DNA of 64,000 nucleotides. Source: Pseudonocardia sediminis (GTDB taxonomy: Bacteria > Actinomycetota > Actinomycetes > Mycobacteriales > Pseudonocardiaceae). The DNA is taken from assembly GCF_004217185.1 (NCBI RefSeq), contig NZ_SHKL01000001.1, positions 5,268,001 to 5,332,000 of the forward strand. Direction: 5' to 3'. The number at the start of each line of letters is the position of its first letter. Position 1 is the first letter of the stretch. The notes under the pieces were generated by a model. That model was given only the letters and a program-made list of their open reading frames with translations. It was not told where the DNA came from and did no database searches. The translations under genes and the position numbers were made by a program. This document shows positions 10,619 through 17,501 of the stretch, one piece after another.

Positions 10619-11314
10619 GTGAGCGAGCAGACCGACACACGCGAACCGGCGACGACCGCGACCCCGGGGCCACCGCGCCCGGGGCCGTCGGGGGCGCCGT
10701 GGTGGTCGGTGGTCGTGCTGCTCGCCGTCGTCGCCCTGCTGGGTGGGCTGCTCGTCGGGGCGACGGGTCCGGGTGCCGCGTCACCGGACGCCGAGTCGGT
10801 CGACGTCGGCTTCGCCCAGGACATGTCGGTGCACCACCGTCAGGCCGTCGAGATGGCGTCCTGGGAACGCGACCGCACCGCCGACCCGGCGCTGCGCCAG
10901 CTCGCGTTCGACATCGAGACGACGCAGAACCAGCAGGTCGGGCGGATGCAGGGCTGGCTCGGCCTCTGGGACCAGCCGGCGGTCGGCACCGGCGGGCACA
11001 TGGCCTGGATGGACGACGCCGCGCACGACGGACACGGCGCGGGTATGTCCGTGGCGACGATGCCCGGCATGGCCTCCAGCGCGGATCTGCGCCGGATGCG
11101 CCAGACCCCCGAGCCCGCACTCGACGTCGTGTTCCTGCAGCTCATGCTGCGTCACCACGAGGGCGGCGTGAGCATGTTGGAGTACGGCCGCGACCACGCC
11201 GAGACCGTCGAGGTGCGCAACCTCGCCACCCAGATCCTCAGCGCCCAGACCTCCGAGGCCGAGCTGATGAAGCAGCAGCTGGCCCGCCGCGGGGCCCGGC
11301 CGCTGCCGCTGTAG
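10619..11314 (+). CDS. DUF305 membrane-anchored protein
   Basis: A 231-aa protein with one N-terminal membrane helix (about 28-50) and an outward-facing four-helix DUF305 domain related to ferritin-like folds. The two diagnostic His pairs are present: MSVHHRQAVEMA and LMLRHHEGGVSMLEYG. A Met/His-rich stretch lies between them. Family members are often linked to copper. The start was set at GTG 10619, just before the charged N-terminus; the frame stays open upstream without domain similarity. It probably shares a transcript with the DUF3105 gene. Confidence 0.85.
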   Translation: MSEQTDTREPATTATPGPPRPGPSGAPWWSVVVLLAVVALLGGLLVGATGPGAASPDAESVDVGFAQDMSVHHRQAVEMASWERDRTADPALRQLAFDIETTQNQQVGRMQGWLGLWDQPAVGTGGHMAWMDDAAHDGHGAGMSVATMPGMASSADLRRMRQTPEPALDVVFLQLMLRHHEGGVSMLEYGRDHAETVEVRNLATQILSAQTSEAELMKQQLARRGARPLPL

Positions 11315-11395
11315 GCGGGCCCGGTCGCCGGGATGATCGTCGACGAGGCCCCACGCGGGCCCGTCGGCCCGGTGCGTTAGAGTTCACGGTGCACG

Positions 11396-11467
11396 GCCCC
11401 CGTAGCTCAGGGGATAGAGCGTCGCCCTCCGGAGGCGAAAGCGCAGGTTCGAATCCTGCCGGGGGCA
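11396..11467 (+). tRNA. tRNA-Arg (anticodon CCG)
   Basis: Full cloverleaf of 72 nt. The acceptor GCCCCCG pairs with CGGGGGC, the discriminator is A at 11467, and the anticodon stem TCGCC/GGCGA encloses the loop CTCCGGA (anticodon CCG, reading CGG). The T arm is GCAGG-TTCGAAT-CCTGC. CCA is not encoded. A TAGAGT box at 11378-11383 is a suitable -10 element. CGG is heavily used in this genome. Confidence 0.97.
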
Positions 11468-11493
11468 CCGATCCGGTGCCACGATCACGCAGT

Positions 11494-11527
11494 CGGCCCT
11501 TCACCTTCTCGACCTGGTGAAGGGCCG
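11494..11527 (+). terminator. Hairpin terminator after tRNA-Arg
   Basis: A perfect 12-bp stem, CGGCCCTTCACC with GGTGAAGGGCCG, around a 10-nt loop, followed by TTCTCGT. It lies 27 nt after the tRNA 3' end. Confidence 0.75.
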
Positions 11528-11662
11528 TTCTCGTGTCGCGTCGGGCATGAGAACGGCCCACCCGTTCACGTTCGAGCGATCCCGCCGGTGCGGTTCCCCC
11601 GGAACGCACCATCCGGCAGCAGGGGCCGTGTCACGATGGTCCGGACTTCCAGGAGGTGCGCG

Positions 11663-11860
11663 ATGAACTCACTCACCGACCAGCCCGAACCCGCTCCGAC
11701 GGACGACGACCTGTCGTTCGACGATCTCGCTCTCAGGCAGGGGGTGAAGCCGATCGACTCCCTGTCCGACCTGGCCGAACCGGGTCTATGGGAGTCGGAC
11801 GAGGAGTACCAGGACTTCCTGGACGACCTCTACGCCTCGCGGCGCGCCGGGCTGGAGTGA
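11663..11860 (+). CDS. Antitoxin-like protein upstream of a PIN toxin
   Basis: A 65-aa acidic protein. A disordered N-terminal half leads to the segment LAEPGLWESDEEYQDFLDDLYASRR, which resembles the toxin-binding tail of small actinobacterial antitoxins paired with PIN proteins. ATG at 11663 follows a strong AGGAGGTG ribosome site. The stop overlaps the GTG of the next gene (GTGA). No DNA-binding domain is evident, so autoregulation is uncertain. Its role is inferred mainly from context. Confidence 0.75.
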   Translation: MNSLTDQPEPAPTDDDLSFDDLALRQGVKPIDSLSDLAEPGLWESDEEYQDFLDDLYASRRAGLE

Positions 11861-12252
11861 CTCCGCTCGTCCTGGACACCGACGTCGCCTCAGCGGTGTT
11901 GAAGGGCCGCGTGCCCGCCTCGCTCGCCCGTTCGCTCACCGGACGCCGACTCGCCATCACGTTCGTGACCGTCGGCGAACTCACCCAGTGGACCTTCCTC
12001 CGGAACTGGGGACCGCAGCGCCGCGCCGGGCTGGACCGCTTCGTCTCGGGAGTCGTCGTCCTCCCCTACAGCACCAGGGTCGCCACGATCTGGGGCGAGG
12101 TCCAGGCGCACGCCCAGATCCGCGGGCGGCCACGTCCGATCAACGACAGTTGGATCGCCGCGTGCTGCCTCGCCCGTGATCTCCCGCTCGCGAAACTCAA
12201 CGGCAAGGATTTCGCCGACTTCGCCGAACACGAAGGCCTCGAACTCCTCTGA
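11857..12252 (+). CDS. VapC-like PIN-domain ribonuclease toxin
   Basis: A 131-aa PIN domain. The acidic metal-binding residues are in place: D7 and D9 in LVLDTDVAS, E41 in VTVGEL, D97 in INDSWIAACCL and D118 in LNGKDF. Such proteins cleave RNA, often tRNA, when released from the antitoxin. GTG at 11857 overlaps the upstream stop, so translation is coupled. The catalytic set is complete, so the toxin is probably functional. Confidence 0.88.
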   Translation: MTPLVLDTDVASAVLKGRVPASLARSLTGRRLAITFVTVGELTQWTFLRNWGPQRRAGLDRFVSGVVVLPYSTRVATIWGEVQAHAQIRGRPRPINDSWIAACCLARDLPLAKLNGKDFADFAEHEGLELL

Positions 12253-12331
12253 CCCATGCCCTCCGTCGTCGGACGGGGCGCGGGCCCTTCCAGGGCGCCG
12301 AACCGGGTGCGGTCGCTTCGATGCGTGTCGA

Positions 12332-12982
12332 TCACGCCGCGGGCCGCCGCGCCACCAGGTAGGCGTGCGACGTCCTCTCCCCGCGGTCCGCGGCGCGTTC
12401 GGTGCGGATCCGGACGTCGAGACCGGCCGTGGTCAGCAGCGCCGCGACGTCGTCGGGGCGGCGACGGTGGAAGTCCAGGGCGATGTCGTGGCCGAGGGCC
12501 TCGGACAGACGGCTCGGCTCGTCACCGACCTGGAACGTCAGCAGGAGGTACCCGCCGGGCGCCAGGGCACGGTGGAACCCGGTGAACACCCCGGGCAGGT
12601 CGTCGTCGGGGACGTGGATCGTCGAGTAGTAGGCGACGAGCCCGGCGAGCGAGAGGTCGGCGACGTCGAGGGCGGTCATCGAGCCGGCGGCGAAGGTGAC
12701 CTCCGGGTAGCGCACCGAGGCCGCGGCGACCATCCCCGGGGACAGGTCGACACCGGAGACGGCGAGGCCGAGCCGTCGCAGGTGCGCCGTCACGTGCCCG
12801 GCGCCGCTGCCGACGTCGAGCACCGGGCCGTCGCCGGTGGAGCGCACGAGCTCGGCGAACAGCCCCAGCACGGCCCGGTCCAGCGGCTTCCCAGCGAGCT
12901 CGTCGCGGAAGTGCTCGGCGTAGTCGTCGGCGAGGGCGTCGTAGGACTCCCGGGTCGCGCGCAGGAAACCGGGTTCGTCCAC
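12332..12982 (-). CDS. SAM-dependent class I methyltransferase
   Basis: A 216-aa Rossmann-fold methyltransferase. The SAM-binding motif VLDVGSGAGHVT is at 54-65, with acidic D78 in SGVDLSPGMV, a post-motif LAGLVAYYSTIHV and the strand GGYLLLTFQVG. The substrate cannot be read from sequence; the N-terminal SYDALADDYAEHF segment is common in small-molecule methyltransferases. The start is GTG at 12982, with no ribosome site but a TAGCGT box 7 nt upstream, so it is probably leaderless. It converges on the PIN toxin gene. Confidence 0.88.
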   Translation of the reverse strand: MDEPGFLRATRESYDALADDYAEHFRDELAGKPLDRAVLGLFAELVRSTGDGPVLDVGSGAGHVTAHLRRLGLAVSGVDLSPGMVAAASVRYPEVTFAAGSMTALDVADLSLAGLVAYYSTIHVPDDDLPGVFTGFHRALAPGGYLLLTFQVGDEPSRLSEALGHDIALDFHRRRPDDVAALLTTAGLDVRIRTERAADRGERTSHAYLVARRPAA

Positions 12983-12989
12983 GGCGAGG

Positions 12990-12995
12990 ACGCTA
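12990..12995 (-). promoter_or_regulatory. -10 box of a leaderless methyltransferase promoter
   Basis: TAGCGT on the minus strand ends 7 nt before the GTG at 12982, and no Shine-Dalgarno sequence lies between. Confidence 0.55.
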
Positions 12996-13167
12996 GCCCC
13001 GCGCCGTCACCCGAACAGAGGTGACTCGTCGTGACGCATACCACCACGACGGCGCGTTTGGCCCAGCGTCCGTGCAGCGCACGGACCGATTCAGCCTGCC
13101 CCCACCGCCGGTCAGGGGAGCCTCTGTTTGCTGGTGACGGCCGCGCGATCACGACAACCTGACGCGC

Positions 13168-13458
13168 ATGACCACCGCCCAGGACATGCCCCAGGTTCAG
13201 CAGTGCTCCGCCACCCAGTGCTCGTACAACGAAGACTCCAGCTGCGGCGCGGGGGCGATCACGATCTCCGGTGACCACGCACACTGCGGAACGTTCGTCG
13301 AGATCTCGTTCCGCGGCGGCTCGGGCGGCAACGCCCTGGTCGGCGCCTGCCACCGTTCCGAGTGCCGGTTCAACGAGAAGCTCGAGTGCACCGCGTCGTC
13401 GGTGAACATCGGCAAGGGCGCCGACGCCGCCGACTGCCTCACCTACGAGGCCAGGTAG
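13168..13458 (+). CDS. DUF1540 cysteine-rich protein (two repeats)
   Basis: A 96-aa protein with two DUF1540 units. The first is CSATQCSYNEDSSCGAGAITI, with a following conserved Cys at HAHCGTF. The second is CHRSECRFNEKLECTASSVNI, ending in DCLTY. The CxxxxC-x-[YF]N pattern suggests two small metal, probably zinc, sites. Function is unknown. The 3' end overlaps the convergent gene by 16 nt. The ATG has only a weak ribosome site, and a CAACCT box 7 nt upstream may mark a near-leaderless start. Confidence 0.85.
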   Translation: MTTAQDMPQVQQCSATQCSYNEDSSCGAGAITISGDHAHCGTFVEISFRGGSGGNALVGACHRSECRFNEKLECTASSVNIGKGADAADCLTYEAR

Positions 13459-13859
13459 AGCAGCTCCTCCCAGGCGACCTCGCCGTTCCGGTCGACCCGC
13501 AGCGCGCGGTCGGCGACGGCGAGGGCCGCCACCGGGTCGATGTCGTCCACCAGGACGGCGACCCCGCCGGTGGCGAGGTCGCGCAGAGCGGCCAGCACCG
13601 TGCCGCGGTCGTGCGCGTCGAGACCGTCGGTGAGGCGGTCGACGAGGACCATCGCGGTGTCCCCGCCCCGGGCCGCGGCGACGGCGGCGAGCCGGTCGCC
13701 CACCGGGTCGGCCTCCCGCGCGCGCAGCCGCACGACGGCGGCGTCGTGGCCGGACCCGCAGCGCCCGGTCGCGTCGTCGAGGCGATTCATCAGCCGGCGC
13801 CGTGGCACGGACGGGCCGAGCAGCACCGTGATGCTGTCGGTCGGCAGACGTAGCGACAT
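13443..13859 (-). CDS. ABC-type ATPase-like protein lacking a Walker A motif
   Basis: A 138-aa protein that follows the order of a short ABC ATPase. ITVLLGPSVPRRRLMNRL stands where a P-loop (GxxGxGKST) should be. AMVLVDRLTDGLDAHDR matches the Walker B/D-loop pattern LLLDEPTxGLD, and VAVLVDDIDPVAALADRAL resembles the switch region. The P-loop Lys, the signature LSGGQ and the catalytic Glu are absent, so ATP hydrolysis is unlikely. It could be a decayed ATPase or a retained pseudo-ATPase; coding character is intact. It lies 69 nt after the VOC gene, probably the third gene of the pirin operon. Confidence 0.7.
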   Translation of the reverse strand: MSLRLPTDSITVLLGPSVPRRRLMNRLDDATGRCGSGHDAAVVRLRAREADPVGDRLAAVAAARGGDTAMVLVDRLTDGLDAHDRGTVLAALRDLATGGVAVLVDDIDPVAALAVADRALRVDRNGEVAWEELLYLAS

Positions 13860-13928
13860 GAGCCCTCCCTCACCGTTACCCAGGCCAGCCTAACCGCCGG
13901 GAACGGTGCAGTGAAGGTGTTGTGACAC

Positions 13929-14447
13929 TCAGGTCGTCGGCTCGCCGTACATCTCGCCGAGCGGGTCGGAGATGAACTCGATCCGGGCGCCGTCGGGATC
14001 CTGGGTGTAGATCGAGGATCCGGAGTGCACGAAGTACTCGATGCCCCGCTCGTCGAGCCGGCCCTTGATCTCGTGCCACTGCTTCTCCGGCACCGAGATC
14101 GCGACGTGGTGCAGCCCGCCGAGGACCTCCGCGTACGGCGCGGGCTTCACGCCGGGCAGGTCGAAGAAGGCCAGGCAGTTGCCGTTGCCGACGTCGAAGA
14201 AGAAGTGCGTCGACCCCGCCAGGTCGCGGTTCTCGAACAGCACCGTCACCGGGAAGCCGGCCACGTTCTGGTACCACTCGACGGTCGTGGCGACGTCGGC
14301 GCAGATCAGAGCAGTGTGGTGGATGCCCCGCCCGGTGCTCGCCGGGCGGTGGTCGTGGGAGAACAGGAACTCGTCGCGGATCCGGTCCCGCGACTCGCTC
14401 AGGTCCTTGCGCTCGTCCTCGGTGATCAACGACGCCTTGTCGGACAT
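13929..14447 (-). CDS. VOC (glyoxalase/dioxygenase fold) metalloprotein
   Basis: A 172-aa vicinal-oxygen-chelate protein with paired beta-alpha-beta-beta-beta units. GIHHTALIC (H43/H44) starts the first, LGGLHHVAISV (H113/H114) the second, and E157 in GARIEFISDP is the likely third metal ligand. The N-terminal 40 aa are charged and helical. It could be a dioxygenase or an isomerase; the substrate is unknown. ATG at 14447 follows AAGGAGAG. It lies 47 nt after the pirin gene on the same strand, suggesting joint action on an aromatic or quinone-type compound (inference). Confidence 0.85.
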   Translation of the reverse strand: MSDKASLITEDERKDLSESRDRIRDEFLFSHDHRPASTGRGIHHTALICADVATTVEWYQNVAGFPVTVLFENRDLAGSTHFFFDVGNGNCLAFFDLPGVKPAPYAEVLGGLHHVAISVPEKQWHEIKGRLDERGIEYFVHSGSSIYTQDPDGARIEFISDPLGEMYGEPTT

Positions 14448-14494
14448 GGGTCTCTCCTTCGTTCGAGGGGCGTTCGGGAGGGGTGGGCGAGGCC

Positions 14495-15265
14495 TCAGCC
14501 GCCGATCGTCGCGTGCATCTCCCAGACCAGGATCTCGGAGGCCTGCGTCGCGGTCACCTTCTGCCCCCCGGTGGCGGTGAACCGGACGGCGTCGCCCGTG
14601 CCCAGCGGCCCGGCACCCTCCAGCACCACCTCACCCCGCGGGACGAACAGGTGCAGGAACGGCGCGTCCGGCAGCTCGACGTGCTGTCCCGGCTGCAGGC
14701 GCGCGGCGTGCAGCGCGGCGTGACGGTTGGCGATCCGGATCGCGGTGTCGCCGTCGTGGCGCTCCATCCCGGACGCGACCGGCACCAGCGCGCCGGAGAG
14801 CAGCTCGGCGTCGATCTCGCGCTGCTCGTAGCCGGGGGTGACACCGGCGGAGTCGGGCAGGACCCACATCTGCACGAAGTGCACGGGCTCGCTGTGGGCG
14901 TCACCGCCCTGCAGGCGCCAGGAGTCGTTCTTCTCCGAGTGCAGGATCCCCGTGCCGGCGCTCATCCTCTGGGCCAGCCCGGGGTAGATGACGCCGGAGT
15001 GACCGGTGGAGTCCTGGTGCACCAGTGAGCCCTGCAGCACCCAGGTGACGATCTCCATGTCGCGGTGCGGGTGGGTGTCGAAGCCCTGCCCGGCCGTCAC
15101 GACGTCGTCGTTGTTGACCATCAGCAGGCCGTGGTGGGTGTTGCCCGGGTCGTAGTGCCCGCCGAAGGAGAACGAGTGGTGCGAGTACAGCCAGGGGATC
15201 GCCGTCGCGAAACGGTCGGCGGCACGGCGGACGTCGACCCGGGGGGCGAGCGTCGTCTCGGTCAT
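14495..15265 (-). CDS. Pirin family protein (bicupin)
   Basis: A 256-aa iron-type cupin pair. The pirin metal set is visible as H65 and H67 in FDTHPHRDMEIVTW, then H109 and E111 in GILHSEKNDSW. Bacterial pirins act as quercetin 2,3-dioxygenases or regulatory redox proteins. The C-terminal cupin has LPDAPFLHLFVPRG. ATG at 15265 follows GGGAGG. A perfect GTTGCA-TC-TGCAAC palindrome lies just upstream, a likely MarR-type operator. It appears to lead the operon pirin, VOC, ABC-like. Confidence 0.92.
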   Translation of the reverse strand: MTETTLAPRVDVRRAADRFATAIPWLYSHHSFSFGGHYDPGNTHHGLLMVNNDDVVTAGQGFDTHPHRDMEIVTWVLQGSLVHQDSTGHSGVIYPGLAQRMSAGTGILHSEKNDSWRLQGGDAHSEPVHFVQMWVLPDSAGVTPGYEQREIDAELLSGALVPVASGMERHDGDTAIRIANRHAALHAARLQPGQHVELPDAPFLHLFVPRGEVVLEGAGPLGTGDAVRFTATGGQKVTATQASEILVWEMHATIGG

Positions 15266-15287
15266 GGGTGGATCCTCCCGGCGCGTA

Positions 15288-15301
15288 GTTGCAGATGCAA
15301 C
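15288..15301. promoter_or_regulatory. Palindromic operator upstream of the pirin gene
   Basis: A perfect 14-bp palindrome, GTTGCA-GA-TGCAAC on the plus strand, centred about 29 bp before the pirin start codon. Its size and TTGCA half sites fit MarR-family operators. Pirin genes in other bacteria are known targets of MarR-type redox or quinone sensors. No marR gene is in this window. Confidence 0.55.
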
Positions 15302-15355
15302 GACCTCGTGGCGCTCTCCACTATTCCCCGGACCGGGAGGGCCCGTACAGACGCC

Positions 15356-15388
15356 CGCCGCCGGGCACGCGATGCGTGCCCGGCGGCG
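15356..15388. terminator. Strong hairpin terminator after the PRC/DUF2382 gene
   Basis: A perfect 15-bp stem (CGCCGCCGGGCACGC with GCGTGCCCGGCGGCG) and a 3-nt loop, 37 nt past the stop of the minus-strand PRC/DUF2382 gene and before the pirin promoter region. Confidence 0.8.
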
Positions 15389-15425
15389 TGGGGGCCGGAG
15401 GTCCGGCCGGTGCGATCGAGGTCGA

Positions 15426-16223
15426 TCAGTGCTTGTCGCGGCCCGAGACCCGGTGGTTCGGGTCGTCGATCTCGACCTGCTCCTTGCGGACCTTGTCCGA
15501 GACGGTGTGGTCCTCGGTCACGGTGCGGGTGTCGAGGCGGACCTTCTCCACGGCCTCGGTGGTCTTGTCGACGACCGGGCGCTCGGCGTGCAGGGTCACC
15601 TCGTGGGTGTCCTCGCCGATCGTCGCGCCACGGGCCGGGGTGCCGTCGGCGACGGGCTCGCGCTCGAGCCGCACCTCCTCGTGGCTGACCGGCACGGTGA
15701 CCTGCTGGTCCTCGGTCACGACGTACTTGCGCAGGCGGACCTTGCCGGTCTCCTCGGTCTCGGTGCCGACGCGCAGGCGCTCCTCGTGACGGGTCATTGA
15801 GCCCTTGTCGTCACGGTCGGTGGCCCGGTCGGTGGCACGGTCCCGGTCGCGGACGTCGCCGGCGGCCGTCCGGCCGGTGGCGTCGCCGTGGCCGGTCGCG
15901 GCGTGGTCGCCGGAGACGTTGTAGTGGCGACGCAGCTCGTCCTCCTCGCGACCGGAGAGGTGCTCCGAGGTCTGGCCGACGTGCGGGGCGTCCTTCACGG
16001 CCGCCTTCTGTACGCCCAGCGCGACGTCGCCGCCCTTGACGTCGGCGCCGTCGAGCGGCACGAAGCTCTCCTTCATGCCGAACAGGCCGGTGTTCACCGT
16101 GGCCCACGTCGGGGTGCCGCTGCGCTCGTCGAGGTAGACCTGGCCGATCTTGCCGACCTTCTCGCCCTGGGCGTCGTACGCCTGACGGCCGATGATCTCG
16201 CGGGTCATCTTCTCGGTGATCAT
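15426..16223 (-). CDS. PRC-barrel and DUF2382 stress protein
   Basis: A 265-aa protein. A PRC-barrel (about 8-90; GRQAYDAQGEKVGKIGQVYLD) is joined by a charged Arg/Asp/Thr linker to a DUF2382 domain (about 150-260), which has repeated LRKYVVTEDQQVTVPVSHEEV-type strands and the RLDTRTVTEDHTV end. Such proteins are abundant in desiccation- and stress-responsive actinobacteria; the molecular role is unknown. ATG at 16223 was chosen for its GGAGG site and match to the barrel start. A stress-sigma-like promoter may lie about 90 nt upstream. Confidence 0.88.
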   Translation of the reverse strand: MITEKMTREIIGRQAYDAQGEKVGKIGQVYLDERSGTPTWATVNTGLFGMKESFVPLDGADVKGGDVALGVQKAAVKDAPHVGQTSEHLSGREEDELRRHYNVSGDHAATGHGDATGRTAAGDVRDRDRATDRATDRDDKGSMTRHEERLRVGTETEETGKVRLRKYVVTEDQQVTVPVSHEEVRLEREPVADGTPARGATIGEDTHEVTLHAERPVVDKTTEAVEKVRLDTRTVTEDHTVSDKVRKEQVEIDDPNHRVSGRDKH

Positions 16224-16586
16224 TTCGGTTTCAGCCTCCGTGCTGGTGCGGTGTGTGCGATCGCCGTGCTCGTGATCGCTGACACAACCAGGGTCGGCAG
16301 CGGCGCCGGTTGATACACCGAATCCTTGCCGCACAAGCCCATCGAGGGAGGTCAGTGCCTCTTACGGGACCCGAAGGGGTGCTTCCGGACAACCCGGGGT
16401 GACGACCGGACCGGACCGTGCGACCGCTCATCGTCGAGTTTGCGGGACCCCGTCCCCGGGCAGGTGTCCGCCCCTCCGGAACGGGGACGATCTTGGTCGA
16501 GACGGGCACGAGAGGGGCGTTCCACTGAAAGCGTGCCAATTCCGCCCGCGCTCGGTGGCCCCGCCGGGTCATGGCATCGTTGTCGC
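16224..16586. other. Divergent intergenic region (363 nt)
   Basis: Non-coding region between the PRC/DUF2382 gene (minus) and the pseudo-esterase gene (plus). It holds the stress-sigma-like promoter described separately. Otherwise it has GC-rich sequence with short GACCG repeats near 16399-16420 and no convincing hairpin or second promoter. Confidence 0.5.
16314..16339 (-). promoter_or_regulatory. Possible stress-sigma promoter of the PRC/DUF2382 gene
   Basis: On the minus strand GCTT, 15 nt, then GGTGTAT resembles the SigB/SigF-type actinobacterial pattern GTTT-N15-GGGTAT. The predicted start would give a leader of about 80 nt. The match is imperfect at -35, so this is a suggestion only. 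Confidence 0.35.
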
Positions 16587-17501
16587 GTGCTGGGCGTCGA
16601 TGCGGCCACGATCCCGTTGGAGTCGACGGTCGTCGTCGTCTGTGTCGTGGCCGTCGCGATGCTCGCGGTGGTGGTGCTGGCCGGGGGCTGGAACCGGTGG
16701 TCGCACCCGGGGCCCGCGCGCGCGGTGTCGCTGCTGGTGGCCGTCGCGGCCGTGGTCGCCACCGGCGGCGTGCTGGTGAACCGGGCCGGCGGCTTCTACC
16801 CGACGCTCGGCTCGCTGTCGGCGACCCCGCCGGGCGGGGTCGTGCCGGTGGCGCGGGTCCCGGTCCGGACCGGACGCGGACGGCTGACCACGCTGCACCC
16901 CGGACACGGGCTGGGTGACGTCGAGGCCTACCTGCCCGCCGCCTACTCCGACCCCACCCTGGCGCAGGCGCTGTTCCCCACCGTCGTGTGGACCGGCGGC
17001 CCGCTGTCGGCCTCACCGCTGCCGGACCGCCTCGACGCGGCGGTCGACGGGGACCGGATGCCGCCCGTCGTGGTGCTCGCGGCCCCGGGCGGCCGGGTCC
17101 GCGGACTGCGCGCCGTGGCCGGATCCCTGCTGCGCCTGCGACCGGACCGGGAGGCCTGGGCCGTCGTCGGCCCGGTGTCCGACGGTCGCTGCCCGGTCGA
17201 CGTGGCGCTGCGCGCACCCTCCGACTACGCGGCAGCGACCGGACGGGCGTGCCGGGAGCTCCCGCACGACCCCCGCCCGTCGCAGATCCTGGCGACAGCG
17301 CTCGCCGACCGCCCCGACGACGTGGGCGCCGCGCGGCGGATCGGCGGCGCGTCGACACCGTCGGCGCCGGTCGGCACCGAGATCGTCCCGGCCGGGACCG
17401 GCGCCGGTGCCGTGCTCGACGACCAACTGCAGTGGCTGGGCTCGCACCTCGCGGGCCCGGTCGTGACCGGCGAAGGAGGAGGCCGTCGTGAACCGGCCTG
17501 A
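16587..17501 (+). CDS. Membrane-anchored esterase paralogue lacking the catalytic serine
   Basis: A 304-aa protein with two N-terminal membrane helices (about 13-34 and 46-66), the linker GGFYPTLGSL (69-78), then an alpha/beta-hydrolase fold close in sequence to the esterase at 19308. Aligning the two places GPVSD (195-199) on the esterase's GWSSG, so the nucleophile Ser becomes V197. The acid/His region GDDE and GGGHN has no counterpart. It therefore looks like a pseudoenzyme, perhaps a partner or regulator. GTG at 16587 begins at the first membrane helix. The 3' end overlaps the next gene by 14 nt. Confidence 0.75.
   Translation: MLGVDAATIPLESTVVVVCVVAVAMLAVVVLAGGWNRWSHPGPARAVSLLVAVAAVVATGGVLVNRAGGFYPTLGSLSATPPGGVVPVARVPVRTGRGRLTTLHPGHGLGDVEAYLPAAYSDPTLAQALFPTVVWTGGPLSASPLPDRLDAAVDGDRMPPVVVLAAPGGRVRGLRAVAGSLLRLRPDREAWAVVGPVSDGRCPVDVALRAPSDYAAATGRACRELPHDPRPSQILATALADRPDDVGAARRIGGASTPSAPVGTEIVPAGTGAGAVLDDQLQWLGSHLAGPVVTGEGGGRREPA

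Noticed and set aside
11396-12252. Genomic island inserted at tRNA-Arg
   Set aside because: No repeat of the tRNA 3' end, no integrase and no composition shift were found. Only a toxin-antitoxin pair follows.
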